64,000 nt of DNA from Spongisporangium articulatum. Lineage in GTDB: Bacteria > Actinomycetota > Actinomycetes > Actinomycetales > Kineosporiaceae. The notes below the pieces were generated by a model, which worked only from the letters and a program-made list of their open reading frames with translations, was not told the origin of the DNA and did not search any database. Within the stretch, counting starts at the first letter, position 1; every line of letters starts with the position of its first letter. A program made the position numbers and the translations under genes. The stretch lies in NCBI RefSeq assembly GCF_044465595.1, contig NZ_JBITLV010000007.1, positions 62,001-126,000 of the forward strand, given 5' to 3'. Shown one piece after another: positions 36,704 to 45,406 of the stretch.

Positions 36704-37680
36704 GCAGCGACCTCTTCCAGTAGTGCGCCGAAGTCCGCGGCTGCGAACTCCTCGACCGCGCGTTCGTACTTCTCCAGGCCCCAGGCCCAGAAGTCGAAAT
36801 CGAGCGTGCTGGTGCCCGCCTGGATGCAGCCCCACAGCGTCCAGCCGTACTTGGACGCCGTGGCCAGCAACCGGGCCCGGGCCACCTCCGCCGCCACCTG
36901 CGAGACGTCGTCCGCCCGTCGGTACAACCGCACCAGCTCGGCCAACTGCGTCACGGACAGGCCGGATTCGCTGGCGATGTTGCCCAGCTCGAAGGCCGGT
37001 TCGTTGTTGCCCGCGTACTCGAAGTCCACGACCCACAGGCGGTTCCCGTCGTCGAGGAAGTTCTCGGCGAGCAGGTCGTTGTGGCAGGGCACCGTGGGCG
37101 CGGGCCGGACGGCGAGCGCGGCGCGCATCCGCTCGAAGGCCGGCATCAGGTCGAGATAGCCTGCCGGGAGCCGGAATCCGCGCTCCTGGACAATCCGCAG
37201 GTACCGGCCCTGGACGTCGAACATGTCGAAATCGACCGGGAACCGGGGGCCGGCGTGCAGGGTGCGACACACGTCCGCGAGCCGGGGCAGCATGTCGTCG
37301 CGGCGGACGTCGGCCGGCCCCAGCGTGCGGCCCTCGACCCAGGCGACCACGAGCACCTCCTCCGCGACGCTGCGGCAGACCACGTCGGGGGCGGCACCGG
37401 AGGCGGCGGCGGCCCGGCTGGCCCCGTGCTCGGCGTCGCGGTCGATGGCCAGGGCCGCGGAGTCGTCGGTGCCGAGGCGGGCCACGACGGTGCGCTGCGC
37501 GGCCGTGCCCTCCGCGAGGACCACCTTGACGATGACGTTGGTCAGCCCGCCCTCCAGGTGCTGCACGGTGCGTGTCGAGTCGGCCACGCACGGCACCCGG
37601 TCGAGGACGGCCGCGATGTCGGCATCGGTCAGCGAGGCCGCCGAACGGCTGGAGCGCCTCGCGCGGGTCGACGACGACAT
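36700..37680 (-). CDS. Choline/ethanolamine-kinase-like phosphotransferase
   Basis: A 326-residue protein-kinase-fold small-molecule kinase. The Brenner-type catalytic motif HNDLLAENFL and the metal-binding VVDFEYAGNNEP are intact, as in choline and ethanolamine kinases (LicA/APH superfamily). An N-terminal nucleotide-binding lobe covers about 35-115. Translationally coupled to the permease, it probably traps the imported substrate. The ATG at 37680 has GAGGAG 6 nt upstream, better than the ATG at 37686, which abuts the box. A TATGAT -10 box lies 31-36 bp upstream within a palindrome. Confidence 0.85.
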   Translation of the reverse strand: MSSSTRARRSSRSAASLTDADIAAVLDRVPCVADSTRTVQHLEGGLTNVIVKVVLAEGTAAQRTVVARLGTDDSAALAIDRDAEHGASRAAAASGAAPDVVCRSVAEEVLVVAWVEGRTLGPADVRRDDMLPRLADVCRTLHAGPRFPVDFDMFDVQGRYLRIVQERGFRLPAGYLDLMPAFERMRAALAVRPAPTVPCHNDLLAENFLDDGNRLWVVDFEYAGNNEPAFELGNIASESGLSVTQLAELVRLYRRADDVSQVAAEVARARLLATASKYGWTLWGCIQAGTSTLDFDFWAWGLEKYERAVEEFAAADFGALLEEVAA

Positions 37681-37698
37681 CCGCATCTCCTCGGGTGA

Positions 37699-37713
37699 GA
37701 TCCGGTCCGGATC
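37699..37713. promoter_or_regulatory. 15-bp palindrome, operator candidate in permease/dehydrogenase divergon
   Basis: GATCCGG-T-CCGGATC, a perfect dyad with 7-bp arms. It overlaps the -10 box of the kinase-permease operon, a classic place for a repressor, and lies 110 bp upstream of the divergent dehydrogenase. Confidence 0.6.
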
Positions 37714-37716
37714 ATA
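37711..37716 (-). promoter_or_regulatory. -10 box of kinase-permease operon
   Basis: TATGAT on the minus strand, close to the TATAAT consensus and unusual in this GC-rich DNA. The -35 region is weak (TGGAAC at 18 bp). The 5' UTR would be about 25 nt with a GAGGAG ribosome site. Confidence 0.55.
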
Positions 37717-37787
37717 AGCGGCGGACGCCTACAGGTTCCAGAGTCGACATTTCACGGCTCGATCGGCCACGTATCCAGTAGATGACC

Positions 37788-37816
37788 TTCACCCCTCGCG
37801 GCGCGCGGCCTACGCT
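37788..37816 (+). promoter_or_regulatory. Promoter of the dehydrogenase gene (leaderless)
   Basis: TTCACC (37788-37793), a 17-bp spacer, and TACGCT (37811-37816), with the ATG 6 bp further on. No Shine-Dalgarno sequence. Confidence 0.55.
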
Positions 37817-37822
37817 CGCGCC

Positions 37823-40297
37823 ATGGCCGACCAGCTCCCGACGCGGGCCCGCGTCGTCGTGATCGGCGCCGGGGTCGGCGGGGCGAGCGTCGCGTATCAC
37901 CTGGCCGAGGCCGGCGAACGGGACGTCCTGGTCCTGGACCGCGCCGAACCCACCAGCGGGTCGACGTTCCACTCGGCCGGGCTGGTCGGCATCCTGCGCT
38001 CCGACCCGACCCTGACCCGGATGAACCGCTACTCCGCCGAGCTGTACGCACGGCTCGAGGAGGGCGATCACCCTCCGGGCTGGACGCCGACCGGGGGGCT
38101 CAAGCTCGCGTCGTCCCCCGAACGGCTCGAGGAGTTGCGCCGGCAGGCGGGCTGGGCCCGCGCGTTCGACCTGCCGCTGCACGAGATCTCGGTCGCCGAG
38201 GCGCTGGAGCTGTTCCCGGTGATGTCGACCGACGGCCTCACCGGTGCGGTGGCGCTGCCGCTGGACGGGCACGTCGACCCGTCACAGCTGTGCCTGTCCC
38301 TGCTCGCCGGCGCGCGGGCGGGCGGGGTGCGGGTGCAGCACCACACCCGGGTGCTCGCGATCGACACCGAGACCGACGCGCGGGGCCGGGCCCGGGTACG
38401 GCGGGTCCGGACCGACCGCGGGGACGTCGAGTGCGAGGTGGTCGTCGACTGCGGCGGGATGTTCGCGGCCGAGATCGCCCGGATGGTCGGCGTCCGGGTC
38501 CCGGTCGTACCGATGGCCCACCAGTACGCCGTGACCGAACCCCTGCCGGACGGCGTTCTCCCGCCGGGGTTCTCGATTCCCTCGGTACGCGACCCCGACC
38601 GGCTGGTCTACTGGCGGCAGGAGGGCCCGGGGTTCGTGATGGGCGGCTACGAACGGGATCCGGCGCCCTGGTCGGTGTCGGCCACCGCGCTCGACGCGGT
38701 CCCCGCCGACTTCAACGGCCGGCTGCTGGCCCCGGACTGGGACCGGTTCCTGCCGATCGCCGCGAACGCCGCGAGCCGGGTACCCCTGATGGACTCGCTC
38801 GGCGTGCGGACCCTGATCAACGGGCCGGAGGCGTTCACCCCGGACAACGAGTTCTGCCTCGGCGAGACGGAGGTGGCCGGCTTCTTCGTGGCCGCCGGCT
38901 TCAACGCCCACGGCATCGCCGGGGCGGGCGGCGTCGGGCGGGTGATGGCTGCCTGGGTGCTCGACGGCGACCCCGGGTACGACCTGTGGCACATGGACAT
39001 CCGCCGGTTCGGGCCCGCCTACGCCTCCCCCGCCCTGAGCCTGGCCCGCACGGTCGAGAACTACGCGACCTACTACGACATCGCCTACCCGGCGCGCCAA
39101 CGGCGGTCGGGCCGGCCGCTGCGCACGTCGCCGGCCTACCCGTGGCACGCGGCGCACGGCGCCGTGTTCGGTGAGAAGTCCGGCTGGGAGCGGGTCGACT
39201 GGTACGCCGCGAACGAGGGCGCGGCGCCGGACGCCGTGCGCCCCGACGGGTGGGCCGGGACGGCCTGGTCCCCGGCCATCGCCGCCGAGCACCGCGCCTG
39301 CCGCGAGCGCGCCGCCCTGTTCGACGAGAGCTCGTTCGGCAAGCTGCTCGTCACCGGACCGGACGCCGCGACCGCGCTGGAGGCGTTGTGCGACAACCGG
39401 GTCGCGCGTGACGTCGGGGCCGTCACCTACACGCAGCTGCTGAACGACCGGGGCGGCATCGAGTGCGACCTGACCGTGACCCGGACCGGCCCCGACGAGT
39501 TCCTGCTCGTCACCGGGACGGCGTTCGCCGGGCACGACCTGTCCTGGGTCCGGCGCGGACTCGAACGCCTCGGGGCCGACGCGACCGCCCGCGACGTCAC
39601 GGGATCCCTTGTCGTGTACGGGCTCTGGGGCCCGTTGGCCCGCGAGATCCTGGCCCCGCTGACCACCGCTGACCTGTCCCGGCCGTTCATGACCTCCCAG
39701 ACCGCCACCCTCGGCACGGTCCCGGTGCGTCTGACCCGTGTCACGTTCGTCGGCGAACTGGGCTGGGAGATCTACGCGTCGACGGAGTACGGCGCCGGCC
39801 TCTGGTCACTCCTGATGGACGCCGGGGCGCCGCACGGGCTGCTGGCCGCCGGGTACCGCGCGATCGACTCGCTACGCCTGGAGAAGGGGTACCGGGTGTG
39901 GGCGGGCGACCTGACCCCCGAGACCACCCCCGACGAGGCGGGCCTGTCGTTCTGCGTGAAGCTCGCCAAGCCGGGCGGTTTCACCGGCCGGGACGCGCTG
40001 GCCGCCGATCGCGAGACCGGGCTCTCCCGCCGGCTGGTCACGCTGCGGCTCGCGGCGCCGACCGCCGTGGCCGTGGGCGGCGAACCGGTCCGGACGCCGG
40101 AGGGCACCATCGTCGGCCGGGTCACCTCCGCGGGCCAGGGCTTCACCCCGCCGGCCTCCCTGGCCCTGGCCTACCTGCCGCTCCCCCTCACCGGGCCGGG
40201 AACCCGGGTGGCCGTCGACCTGTTCGGCACCTGGGTGGACGCCGACGTCGTCCCCGACGCCACCTACGACCCCACCTCCGCCCGCGTCCGGGCCTGA
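37823..40297 (+). CDS. Dimethylglycine/sarcosine-dehydrogenase-type FAD oxidoreductase fused to GcvT domain
   Basis: An 824-residue two-domain enzyme. An N-terminal DAO-fold FAD domain (about 9-400; VVIGAGVGGASVAYHLAEAG) carries GSTFHSAGLVG, where His50 matches the covalent FAD His of dimethylglycine dehydrogenase. A C-terminal GcvT/aminomethyltransferase domain (about 430-815; GELGWEIYASTEYG, the THF site) takes up the released one-carbon unit as 5,10-methylene-THF. Substrate is probably an N-methylated glycine or related amine. It diverges from a choline-type kinase and permease, suggesting a methylated-amine module. Confidence 0.87.
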   Translation: MADQLPTRARVVVIGAGVGGASVAYHLAEAGERDVLVLDRAEPTSGSTFHSAGLVGILRSDPTLTRMNRYSAELYARLEEGDHPPGWTPTGGLKLASSPERLEELRRQAGWARAFDLPLHEISVAEALELFPVMSTDGLTGAVALPLDGHVDPSQLCLSLLAGARAGGVRVQHHTRVLAIDTETDARGRARVRRVRTDRGDVECEVVVDCGGMFAAEIARMVGVRVPVVPMAHQYAVTEPLPDGVLPPGFSIPSVRDPDRLVYWRQEGPGFVMGGYERDPAPWSVSATALDAVPADFNGRLLAPDWDRFLPIAANAASRVPLMDSLGVRTLINGPEAFTPDNEFCLGETEVAGFFVAAGFNAHGIAGAGGVGRVMAAWVLDGDPGYDLWHMDIRRFGPAYASPALSLARTVENYATYYDIAYPARQRRSGRPLRTSPAYPWHAAHGAVFGEKSGWERVDWYAANEGAAPDAVRPDGWAGTAWSPAIAAEHRACRERAALFDESSFGKLLVTGPDAATALEALCDNRVARDVGAVTYTQLLNDRGGIECDLTVTRTGPDEFLLVTGTAFAGHDLSWVRRGLERLGADATARDVTGSLVVYGLWGPLAREILAPLTTADLSRPFMTSQTATLGTVPVRLTRVTFVGELGWEIYASTEYGAGLWSLLMDAGAPHGLLAAGYRAIDSLRLEKGYRVWAGDLTPETTPDEAGLSFCVKLAKPGGFTGRDALAADRETGLSRRLVTLRLAAPTAVAVGGEPVRTPEGTIVGRVTSAGQGFTPPASLALAYLPLPLTGPGTRVAVDLFGTWVDADVVPDATYDPTSARVRA

Positions 40298-40378
40298 CCT
40301 CGTCCAAGATCGCCGCCACGGCCGGATTTCCGCGAGTAGAACTCGCACAAAGGCGGCTCTGACGCCGATCATGCTCAG

Positions 40379-41284
40379 GTGACCGACGAAGACCTGGGCC
40401 TGGCCCGGCGGCTGTGGACGTTGTACGAGCCGGTCCACGCCGTCGTCTACTTCCACCCCACCGCGTTCGCCGCGTTCGAGGCGGCCGGGCTGCGCGGGTT
40501 CTGGCGGGGCTACTTCGCCCAACGGGCCGCCCCGCTCGGGCCCGTCGGCGAGGCGCCCGTGCGGGCCGCGTTCTTCAACTTCAGCCGGTCGTTCACCGCG
40601 CGGGCCCTGCCCGCGGTCTGGGAGCTCATCACCCCGCAGGCCGCGCTCGACGCCCGCCGCACCGGCACCGCGGCGACGTTGCGCGAACTGCTGGCGGACG
40701 ACGTCCCGCCCCGCGACGTCGAGCACGTCGCCGACGATCTGTGGGCGCTGGCCGCGGAACATCCGGCCGACGGCCGGGTGCTGGCGGCCGCGAACCTGGC
40801 CCTGCCCCGCCCGGACGACCCGTACGAACGCCTCTGGCAGGCCTGCACCACGCTGCGCGAGCACCGTGGCGACGGGCACGTCGCGGCCCTGCTGACCGCC
40901 GGGCTCACCGGTCTGGAGGCGCTGGTCCTGCGCGGGGCCGCCGACCTCGAGGCCGACCGCCTGCAGGCCGTGCGCGGCTGGACCGACGACGAGTGGCAGG
41001 GTGCGACCGAGGAGCTGACCGGGCGAGGGCTGATCTCGCAGGCGCGGGTCACCGACGCCGGTCAGGCCCTGCTCGCCGAGGTCGAGCACGTCACCGACGA
41101 ACTGGCCTGGCGGGGCTGGACGACGGCGGGCGGCACGGTCGCGGACGCCCGGCGCCTGGCCCACCACCTGCACCGCGCCGCCGTGCTGTGCCGGGCGGTC
41201 CTGCCCCCGGTCAACCCCATCGGGGTGCCGGAGGTCGGTGTCGATGCAGGTGTCGATGAAAGTCCGGGCCACCCCACTGACTAG
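40379..41284 (+). CDS. SCO6745-family protein (winged-helix-like)
   Basis: A 301-residue soluble protein of the actinobacterial SCO6745 family: RRLWTLYEPVHAVVYFHPTAFAAFEAAGLRGFW at the start (given here only as recognised blocks RRLWTLYEPVHAVVYF and FEAAGLRGFWRGYFA), then AALLTAGLTGLEALVLRGAADL. The C-terminal third looks like a MarR-type winged helix (WTDDEWQGATEELTGRGLI, DAGQALL). No enzymatic activity is known. GTG 40379 has GATCAT 6 bp upstream. The argG promoter lies within its last codons. Confidence 0.75.
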   Translation: MTDEDLGLARRLWTLYEPVHAVVYFHPTAFAAFEAAGLRGFWRGYFAQRAAPLGPVGEAPVRAAFFNFSRSFTARALPAVWELITPQAALDARRTGTAATLRELLADDVPPRDVEHVADDLWALAAEHPADGRVLAAANLALPRPDDPYERLWQACTTLREHRGDGHVAALLTAGLTGLEALVLRGAADLEADRLQAVRGWTDDEWQGATEELTGRGLISQARVTDAGQALLAEVEHVTDELAWRGWTTAGGTVADARRLAHHLHRAAVLCRAVLPPVNPIGVPEVGVDAGVDESPGHPTD

Positions 41285-41287
41285 TCT
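41282..41287 (+). promoter_or_regulatory. -10 box for leaderless argG mRNA
   Basis: TAGTCT, overlapping the stop codon of the upstream gene and 7 bp before the argG GTG. Confidence 0.55.
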
Positions 41288-41294
41288 GACCTGC

Positions 41295-42710
41295 GTGTCG
41301 AAGGTCTTGACGAGCCTGCCCGAGGGGCAGCGGGTCGGTATCGCGTTCTCCGGTGGTCTGGACACGTCGGTGGCGGTCGCGTGGATGCGCCATCACGGCG
41401 CCGTCCCCTGCACGTACAGCGCCGATCTCGGCCAGTACGACGAGGACGACATGAGCGCCCTGCCGGACAAGGCCAAGCTGTACGGGGCCGAGATCGCCCG
41501 CCTGGTCGACTGCCGCGACGCCCTGGTCGAGGAGGGGCTCGTCGCGCTCATGTGCGGCGCCTTCCACATCCGCTCCGGCGGCCGCGCCTACTTCAACACG
41601 ACGCCCCTGGGCCGCGCGGTGACCGGCACCATGCTGGTCAACGCCATGGCCGAGGACGGCGTCAACATCTGGGGCGACGGGTCGACCTACAAGGGCAACG
41701 ACATCGAGCGGTTCTACCGCTACGGCCTGCTGGCCAACCCGGCGCTGCGGATCTACAAGCCCTGGCTGGACGCCGCGTTCGTCGACGAGCTGGGCGGGCG
41801 GGCCGAGATGAGCCAGTGGCTCACCGAGCACGACCTGCCGTACCGGGCCAGCAAGGAGAAGGCGTACTCGACCGACGCCAACATCTGGGGCGCCACGCAC
41901 GAGGCGAAGACCCTGGAGCTGCTCGACGAGTCGCTGGAAATCGTCGAGCCGATCATGGGCGTCCGGTTCTGGGACCCGGCCGTGGCGATCGAGACCGAGG
42001 ACGTCACGGTCACGTTCGAGCGCGGCTACCCGGTGGCGATCAACGGCGAGCGGTTCGACTCCAAGGTCGACCTCGTGATGAAGGCGAACGAGGTCGGCGG
42101 CCGGCACGGGCTGGGCATGTCCGACCAGATCGAGAACCGGATCATCGAGGCCAAGAGCCGCGGCGTCTACGAGGCGCCGGGGATGGCGCTGCTGTTCATC
42201 GCCTACGAGCGGCTGCTGAACGCCATCCACAACGAGGACACGATCGCCAATTACCACGCGGAGGGGCGTCGCCTGGGCCGGCTGCTCTACGAGGGCCGCT
42301 GGCTGGACCCGCAGGCCTGGATGCTGCGCCAGAGCCTGACCCAGTGGGTGGCCGGCGCCGTCAACGGCACGGTGACCCTGCGGCTGCGGCGCGGCGAGGA
42401 CTACTCGATCCTGAAGACCGAGGGCCCGAACTTCAGCTACCACCCCGACAAGCTGTCGATGGAGCGCACCGAGGACGCCGCGTTCGGCCCGGTCGACCGC
42501 ATCGGCCAGCTGACCATGCGCAACCTCGACATCGCCGACACCCGCACCAAGCTGGAGTACTACGCCGGCCAGGGGCAGCTGTCCGGGCAGGCCGCGTTCA
42601 TCGGGGAGCTCGAGCCCGGCCAGGCCGAGGACATCGCCGAGAACGGCCGCCCGGACGACGTCGACGACGCCGCGCTCGACCGCGCCGCCATGGAGTCCGG
42701 CACCGACTGA
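41295..42710 (+). CDS. argG: Argininosuccinate synthase, long (type 2) form
   Basis: A 471-residue ATP-dependent ligase joining citrulline and aspartate in arginine synthesis. The PP-loop reads IAFSGGLDTSVAVAW; TYKGNDIERFYRYG and YSTDANIWGATHEAK are conserved. Length and sequence fit the E. coli-like subfamily (about 447 residues) plus an acidic C-terminal tail, not the usual actinobacterial 400-residue ArgG, and no other arg gene is near. It may be a second copy or acquired form. GTG 41295 is set by the leaderless promoter. Confidence 0.93.
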   Translation: MSKVLTSLPEGQRVGIAFSGGLDTSVAVAWMRHHGAVPCTYSADLGQYDEDDMSALPDKAKLYGAEIARLVDCRDALVEEGLVALMCGAFHIRSGGRAYFNTTPLGRAVTGTMLVNAMAEDGVNIWGDGSTYKGNDIERFYRYGLLANPALRIYKPWLDAAFVDELGGRAEMSQWLTEHDLPYRASKEKAYSTDANIWGATHEAKTLELLDESLEIVEPIMGVRFWDPAVAIETEDVTVTFERGYPVAINGERFDSKVDLVMKANEVGGRHGLGMSDQIENRIIEAKSRGVYEAPGMALLFIAYERLLNAIHNEDTIANYHAEGRRLGRLLYEGRWLDPQAWMLRQSLTQWVAGAVNGTVTLRLRRGEDYSILKTEGPNFSYHPDKLSMERTEDAAFGPVDRIGQLTMRNLDIADTRTKLEYYAGQGQLSGQAAFIGELEPGQAEDIAENGRPDDVDDAALDRAAMESGTD

Positions 42711-42733
42711 GTCGGCGCCGGTGACGACGAGCG

Positions 42734-43612
42734 GTGCTGCTCAAACCCAGCTGGCAGCTGTCGGCGACGCTGACGGTGCTGCTGGTCGGCGCCTGGCTGA
42801 CCCTGACCCTGCTGCGCCGGGCCCCGGGCTGGCGCGCCTTCGCGCGTGAGTTCTCCATCGTCACAGGCCTCCTGGGGCTGTGGCAGTACGTCGGGCGCCT
42901 GGTCCGGACCCGGTCCGAGGGCGCGTTCCGGCGGGCCCACGGGATCGAGGACCTGCAGGCCCGCCTCCACCTGCCCAGCGAGCTGAGCCTGCAGCACGCC
43001 GTCCTCGGGCACCCGCTGCTCGTGCAGGCGATGAACGTCTACTACGCCACGGCGCACCTGAACGGGATGGGCCTGTTCCTGCTCTGGGTCTGGTGGATGC
43101 ACCGCAGGCGCGAACGGGTCGGCGACGAGACGGCCTTCCGCCGGGTGCGCAACACGGTCGCCGCCACCACGCTGATCTGCCTGCTCGTGCAGATGGTCCC
43201 GGTGGCGCCGCCCCGCCTGCTGCCCGGTTACGTCGACACCGCACTGGAGTACGGGCAGTCGGTGTACGGCACGTACAACGACGGCCTGGCCGCCCAGCTG
43301 ACGGCGATGCCGTCGGTGCACGTGGCGTGGGCGTTCATCGTCGCCTGGTACGTCGCCGAGTTCGCCCCGCGCCGCTGGAAGTGGGTGGGCGCGCTGCACC
43401 TCGTGCTGACGGTGCTCGTCGTCGCGGCCACCGCGAACCACTGGTGGATGGACGGCATCGTCGCGATCGGCATCACCGGCGGGGTGCTCGCCGTCCAGTA
43501 CGGTGTGAGAAGGCTTCAGCGGTACCAGAAGTCGAGCGGGTCGCGGCCCGCCTTGAACCCCGCCGCCTCCACGATGTCGACGGCCACGTCGAACAGCGCG
43601 CCCACGCGGTAG
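42734..43612 (+). CDS. PAP2-superfamily membrane phosphatase/phosphotransferase (Aur1/Ipt1-like)
   Basis: A 292-residue membrane protein with about six TM helices. PAPs-motif equivalents: VAPPRLLPG, MPSVHVAWAF (His of the phosphatase C2 motif) and NHWWMDGIVAIGI (C3 motif). The group includes inositolphosphoryl-ceramide synthases, so a lipid head-group transfer role is possible. GTG 42734. The last 97 bp run antisense into the convergent PHP gene; the C-terminal Ser/Thr-rich tail (after about 265) comes from that overlap and may not be conserved. Confidence 0.82.
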   Translation: MLLKPSWQLSATLTVLLVGAWLTLTLLRRAPGWRAFAREFSIVTGLLGLWQYVGRLVRTRSEGAFRRAHGIEDLQARLHLPSELSLQHAVLGHPLLVQAMNVYYATAHLNGMGLFLLWVWWMHRRRERVGDETAFRRVRNTVAATTLICLLVQMVPVAPPRLLPGYVDTALEYGQSVYGTYNDGLAAQLTAMPSVHVAWAFIVAWYVAEFAPRRWKWVGALHLVLTVLVVAATANHWWMDGIVAIGITGGVLAVQYGVRRLQRYQKSSGSRPALNPAASTMSTATSNSAPTR

Positions 43613-44349
43613 GGCTGGTGGGCGTCGCTGCCGAACGACACGGCGCGCCCGCCCTCCTCGCGCCACCACCGGACCAGGTCGACCGACCACAGCGGGCTGC
43701 GCGTGTTGATCTCCAGCGCCCGGCCGCTCGCGGCGAGCGCCCGGAACACGGCCCGGTACTCCTCCTCGAAGCGCGACTCGTCGTACTCGCCGGCCCGCTC
43801 CGGCCAGTAGCGGCGCGGGAAGTCGCAGTGCGCGAGGACGCCGAACACCGAGGAGCCCGAGACCAGGTCGAGCATCTCGGTGAAGTACTTGCGCATCAGC
43901 CCCTCGGCGCCCAGGGCCCGGAACATCCGGTCGTCGGCCCCGACCAGGCGACCCTCGTAGGAGACCGAGTGCAGCGACCCGAGGACCCGCTCGAAGCTGC
44001 CCGAGGCCAGCACGCGGGACACCGACCCGGCGAAGAGGTGCGGCTCGCCCGCCTCGATCCCCGAGACGATCCGCAGCTGCGGGAACATCCCGCGGACCCG
44101 CTCCAGCTCGGCCGAGTAGCCCTCGACGTCGAACGGCATGACGTGCGGGCGCACGGCGACGGCGTCGGGGGCGGCCAGGCCCTCGCGGGCGCCGTCCCCC
44201 TCCCCCCATGCGGTGAAGTCGACGTGCTCGGTGAACGCGAGGCCGGGCAGGCCCCGGCTCGCGGCCCGCTCGCAGGCCAGCTGCATGGTCGAGGAGTTGG
44301 AGGTGTCCCAGGACCACCGCGTGTGCACGTGGTTGTCAGGTGGCAACAT
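43516..44349 (-). CDS. PHP-domain phosphatase (histidinol-phosphatase-like)
   Basis: A 277-residue polymerase-and-histidinol-phosphatase (PHP) domain metal-dependent hydrolase. The first metal motif is DNHVHTRWSWD right at the N-terminus, followed by FTEHVDF, GIEAGEPH, LGSLHSV, LAHCDFPRR, LEINTRS and SFGSDAHQP, so all ligand blocks are intact. It could be a histidinol phosphatase or a nucleotide/sugar phosphatase. ATG 44349 leaves four residues before the metal motif, so the start is firm. Its start is 8 bp from that of the divergent sirtuin. Confidence 0.88.
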   Translation of the reverse strand: MLPPDNHVHTRWSWDTSNSSTMQLACERAASRGLPGLAFTEHVDFTAWGEGDGAREGLAAPDAVAVRPHVMPFDVEGYSAELERVRGMFPQLRIVSGIEAGEPHLFAGSVSRVLASGSFERVLGSLHSVSYEGRLVGADDRMFRALGAEGLMRKYFTEMLDLVSGSSVFGVLAHCDFPRRYWPERAGEYDESRFEEEYRAVFRALAASGRALEINTRSPLWSVDLVRWWREEGGRAVSFGSDAHQPYRVGALFDVAVDIVEAAGFKAGRDPLDFWYR

Positions 44350-44357
44350 CGGTTCCG

Positions 44358-45239
44358 ATGATCCCACAACAGACTTCGGCGCCGACCGCAGGGCCGACGT
44401 CACACCTCGCCGACCTCGTGCGCACCGGCGGCGGGGTCGTGCTGTCCGGGGCCGGCCTGTCGACCGAGTCGGGCATCCCGGACTACCGCGGCCCCTCGGG
44501 CGCCGCCCGCCGGCACACCCCGATGACCTTCCAGGCCTTCAGGGATGACGCCGTGGCCCGGCGCCGGTACTGGGCGCGCAGCTACGTCGGCTGGTCGCAG
44601 ATGGCCGCCGCCCGCCCGAACGACGGCCACCGCGCGGTCGCGACCCTGCAGCGGGCCGGGTTGCTCGGCGGCGTCATCACGCAGAACGTCGACGGCCTGC
44701 ACCAGGCGGCCGGTGCCACCCGCGTCGTCGAGCTGCACGGCGGGCTCGACCGGGTGCGCTGCCTGGCCTGCGAGGCACGGGTCGGGCGGGACGACGTCGA
44801 GGCCCTCCTGCACGCCGCCAACCCCGGCTTCCGGGCCGAGGTGCTGGGGCTGAACCCCGACGGCGACGCGGACATCGCGGATGAGCACCTGGACGCGTTC
44901 GTCGTCCCGCCCTGCCCGGCCTGCGGGGCGGGCCCGCTCAAGCCGGACGTGGTGTTCTTCGGGGAGACGGTGCCCAAGGACCGGGTCGCGCGCTGCTTCG
45001 ACCTGGTGGGCGCCGGGCGCTGGCTGCTGGTGCTCGGCTCGTCGTTGTCGGTGATGTCGGGGTACCGGTTCGTGATCCGGGCCCGGCAGCTGGGCATCCC
45101 CGTCGCCATCGTCAACGACGGCCCCACCCGGGCCGATCCGGGCGGCGTCGACGTCCGCGTCTCGGCACCGCTCGGGCCGACCCTCAACGCGCTGGTCGAC
45201 GACGTCCTCGGGGGGCAAGCCCCTCCCCTGAACGCCTGA
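44358..45239 (+). CDS. NAD-dependent protein deacylase, sirtuin family
   Basis: A 293-residue Sir2 enzyme that removes acyl groups from lysine using NAD+. Motifs: LSGAGLSTESGIPDYRG (NAD site), TQNVDGLHQAAG, VVELHGG with the catalytic His, two zinc-Cys pairs (CLAC and CPAC), and VLGSSLSVMSGYRF. A plausible eraser for the PatA-like acyltransferase at 15-17.7 kb. The ATG at 44358 is chosen; GTG 44340 would overlap the PHP start, and a GTG near 44418 would also leave an intact NAD motif. Confidence 0.92.
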   Translation: MIPQQTSAPTAGPTSHLADLVRTGGGVVLSGAGLSTESGIPDYRGPSGAARRHTPMTFQAFRDDAVARRRYWARSYVGWSQMAAARPNDGHRAVATLQRAGLLGGVITQNVDGLHQAAGATRVVELHGGLDRVRCLACEARVGRDDVEALLHAANPGFRAEVLGLNPDGDADIADEHLDAFVVPPCPACGAGPLKPDVVFFGETVPKDRVARCFDLVGAGRWLLVLGSSLSVMSGYRFVIRARQLGIPVAIVNDGPTRADPGGVDVRVSAPLGPTLNALVDDVLGGQAPPLNA

Positions 45240-45406
45240 AAGCCGTGCCCCGACCCGGGCGTCCCGGAGCGGGGGCTTGTGCCCCGGGCCACCCTGCTGG
45301 AAGGTGTTCACCCTCCGGCCGCCGGCGGCGCCGGGCGCACGGGGGACGCTCGGCGCGGCCTGCGTCCGGAGCCTCAGCCGCCGGAACGGGTTCCCGCCGA
45401 CCGGTC

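Noticed and set aside
38282..39535. 417-codon open frame on the minus strand
   Set aside because: Shadow of the FAD/GcvT-domain gene; no recognisable motifs and typical Arg/Gly/Val-rich antisense composition.
45240..45406. Terminator between the sirtuin and MarR genes
   Set aside because: GC-rich partial dyads exist (around GGGGCAAGCCCC and GGGGGCTTGTGCCCC) but none gives a long uninterrupted stem.
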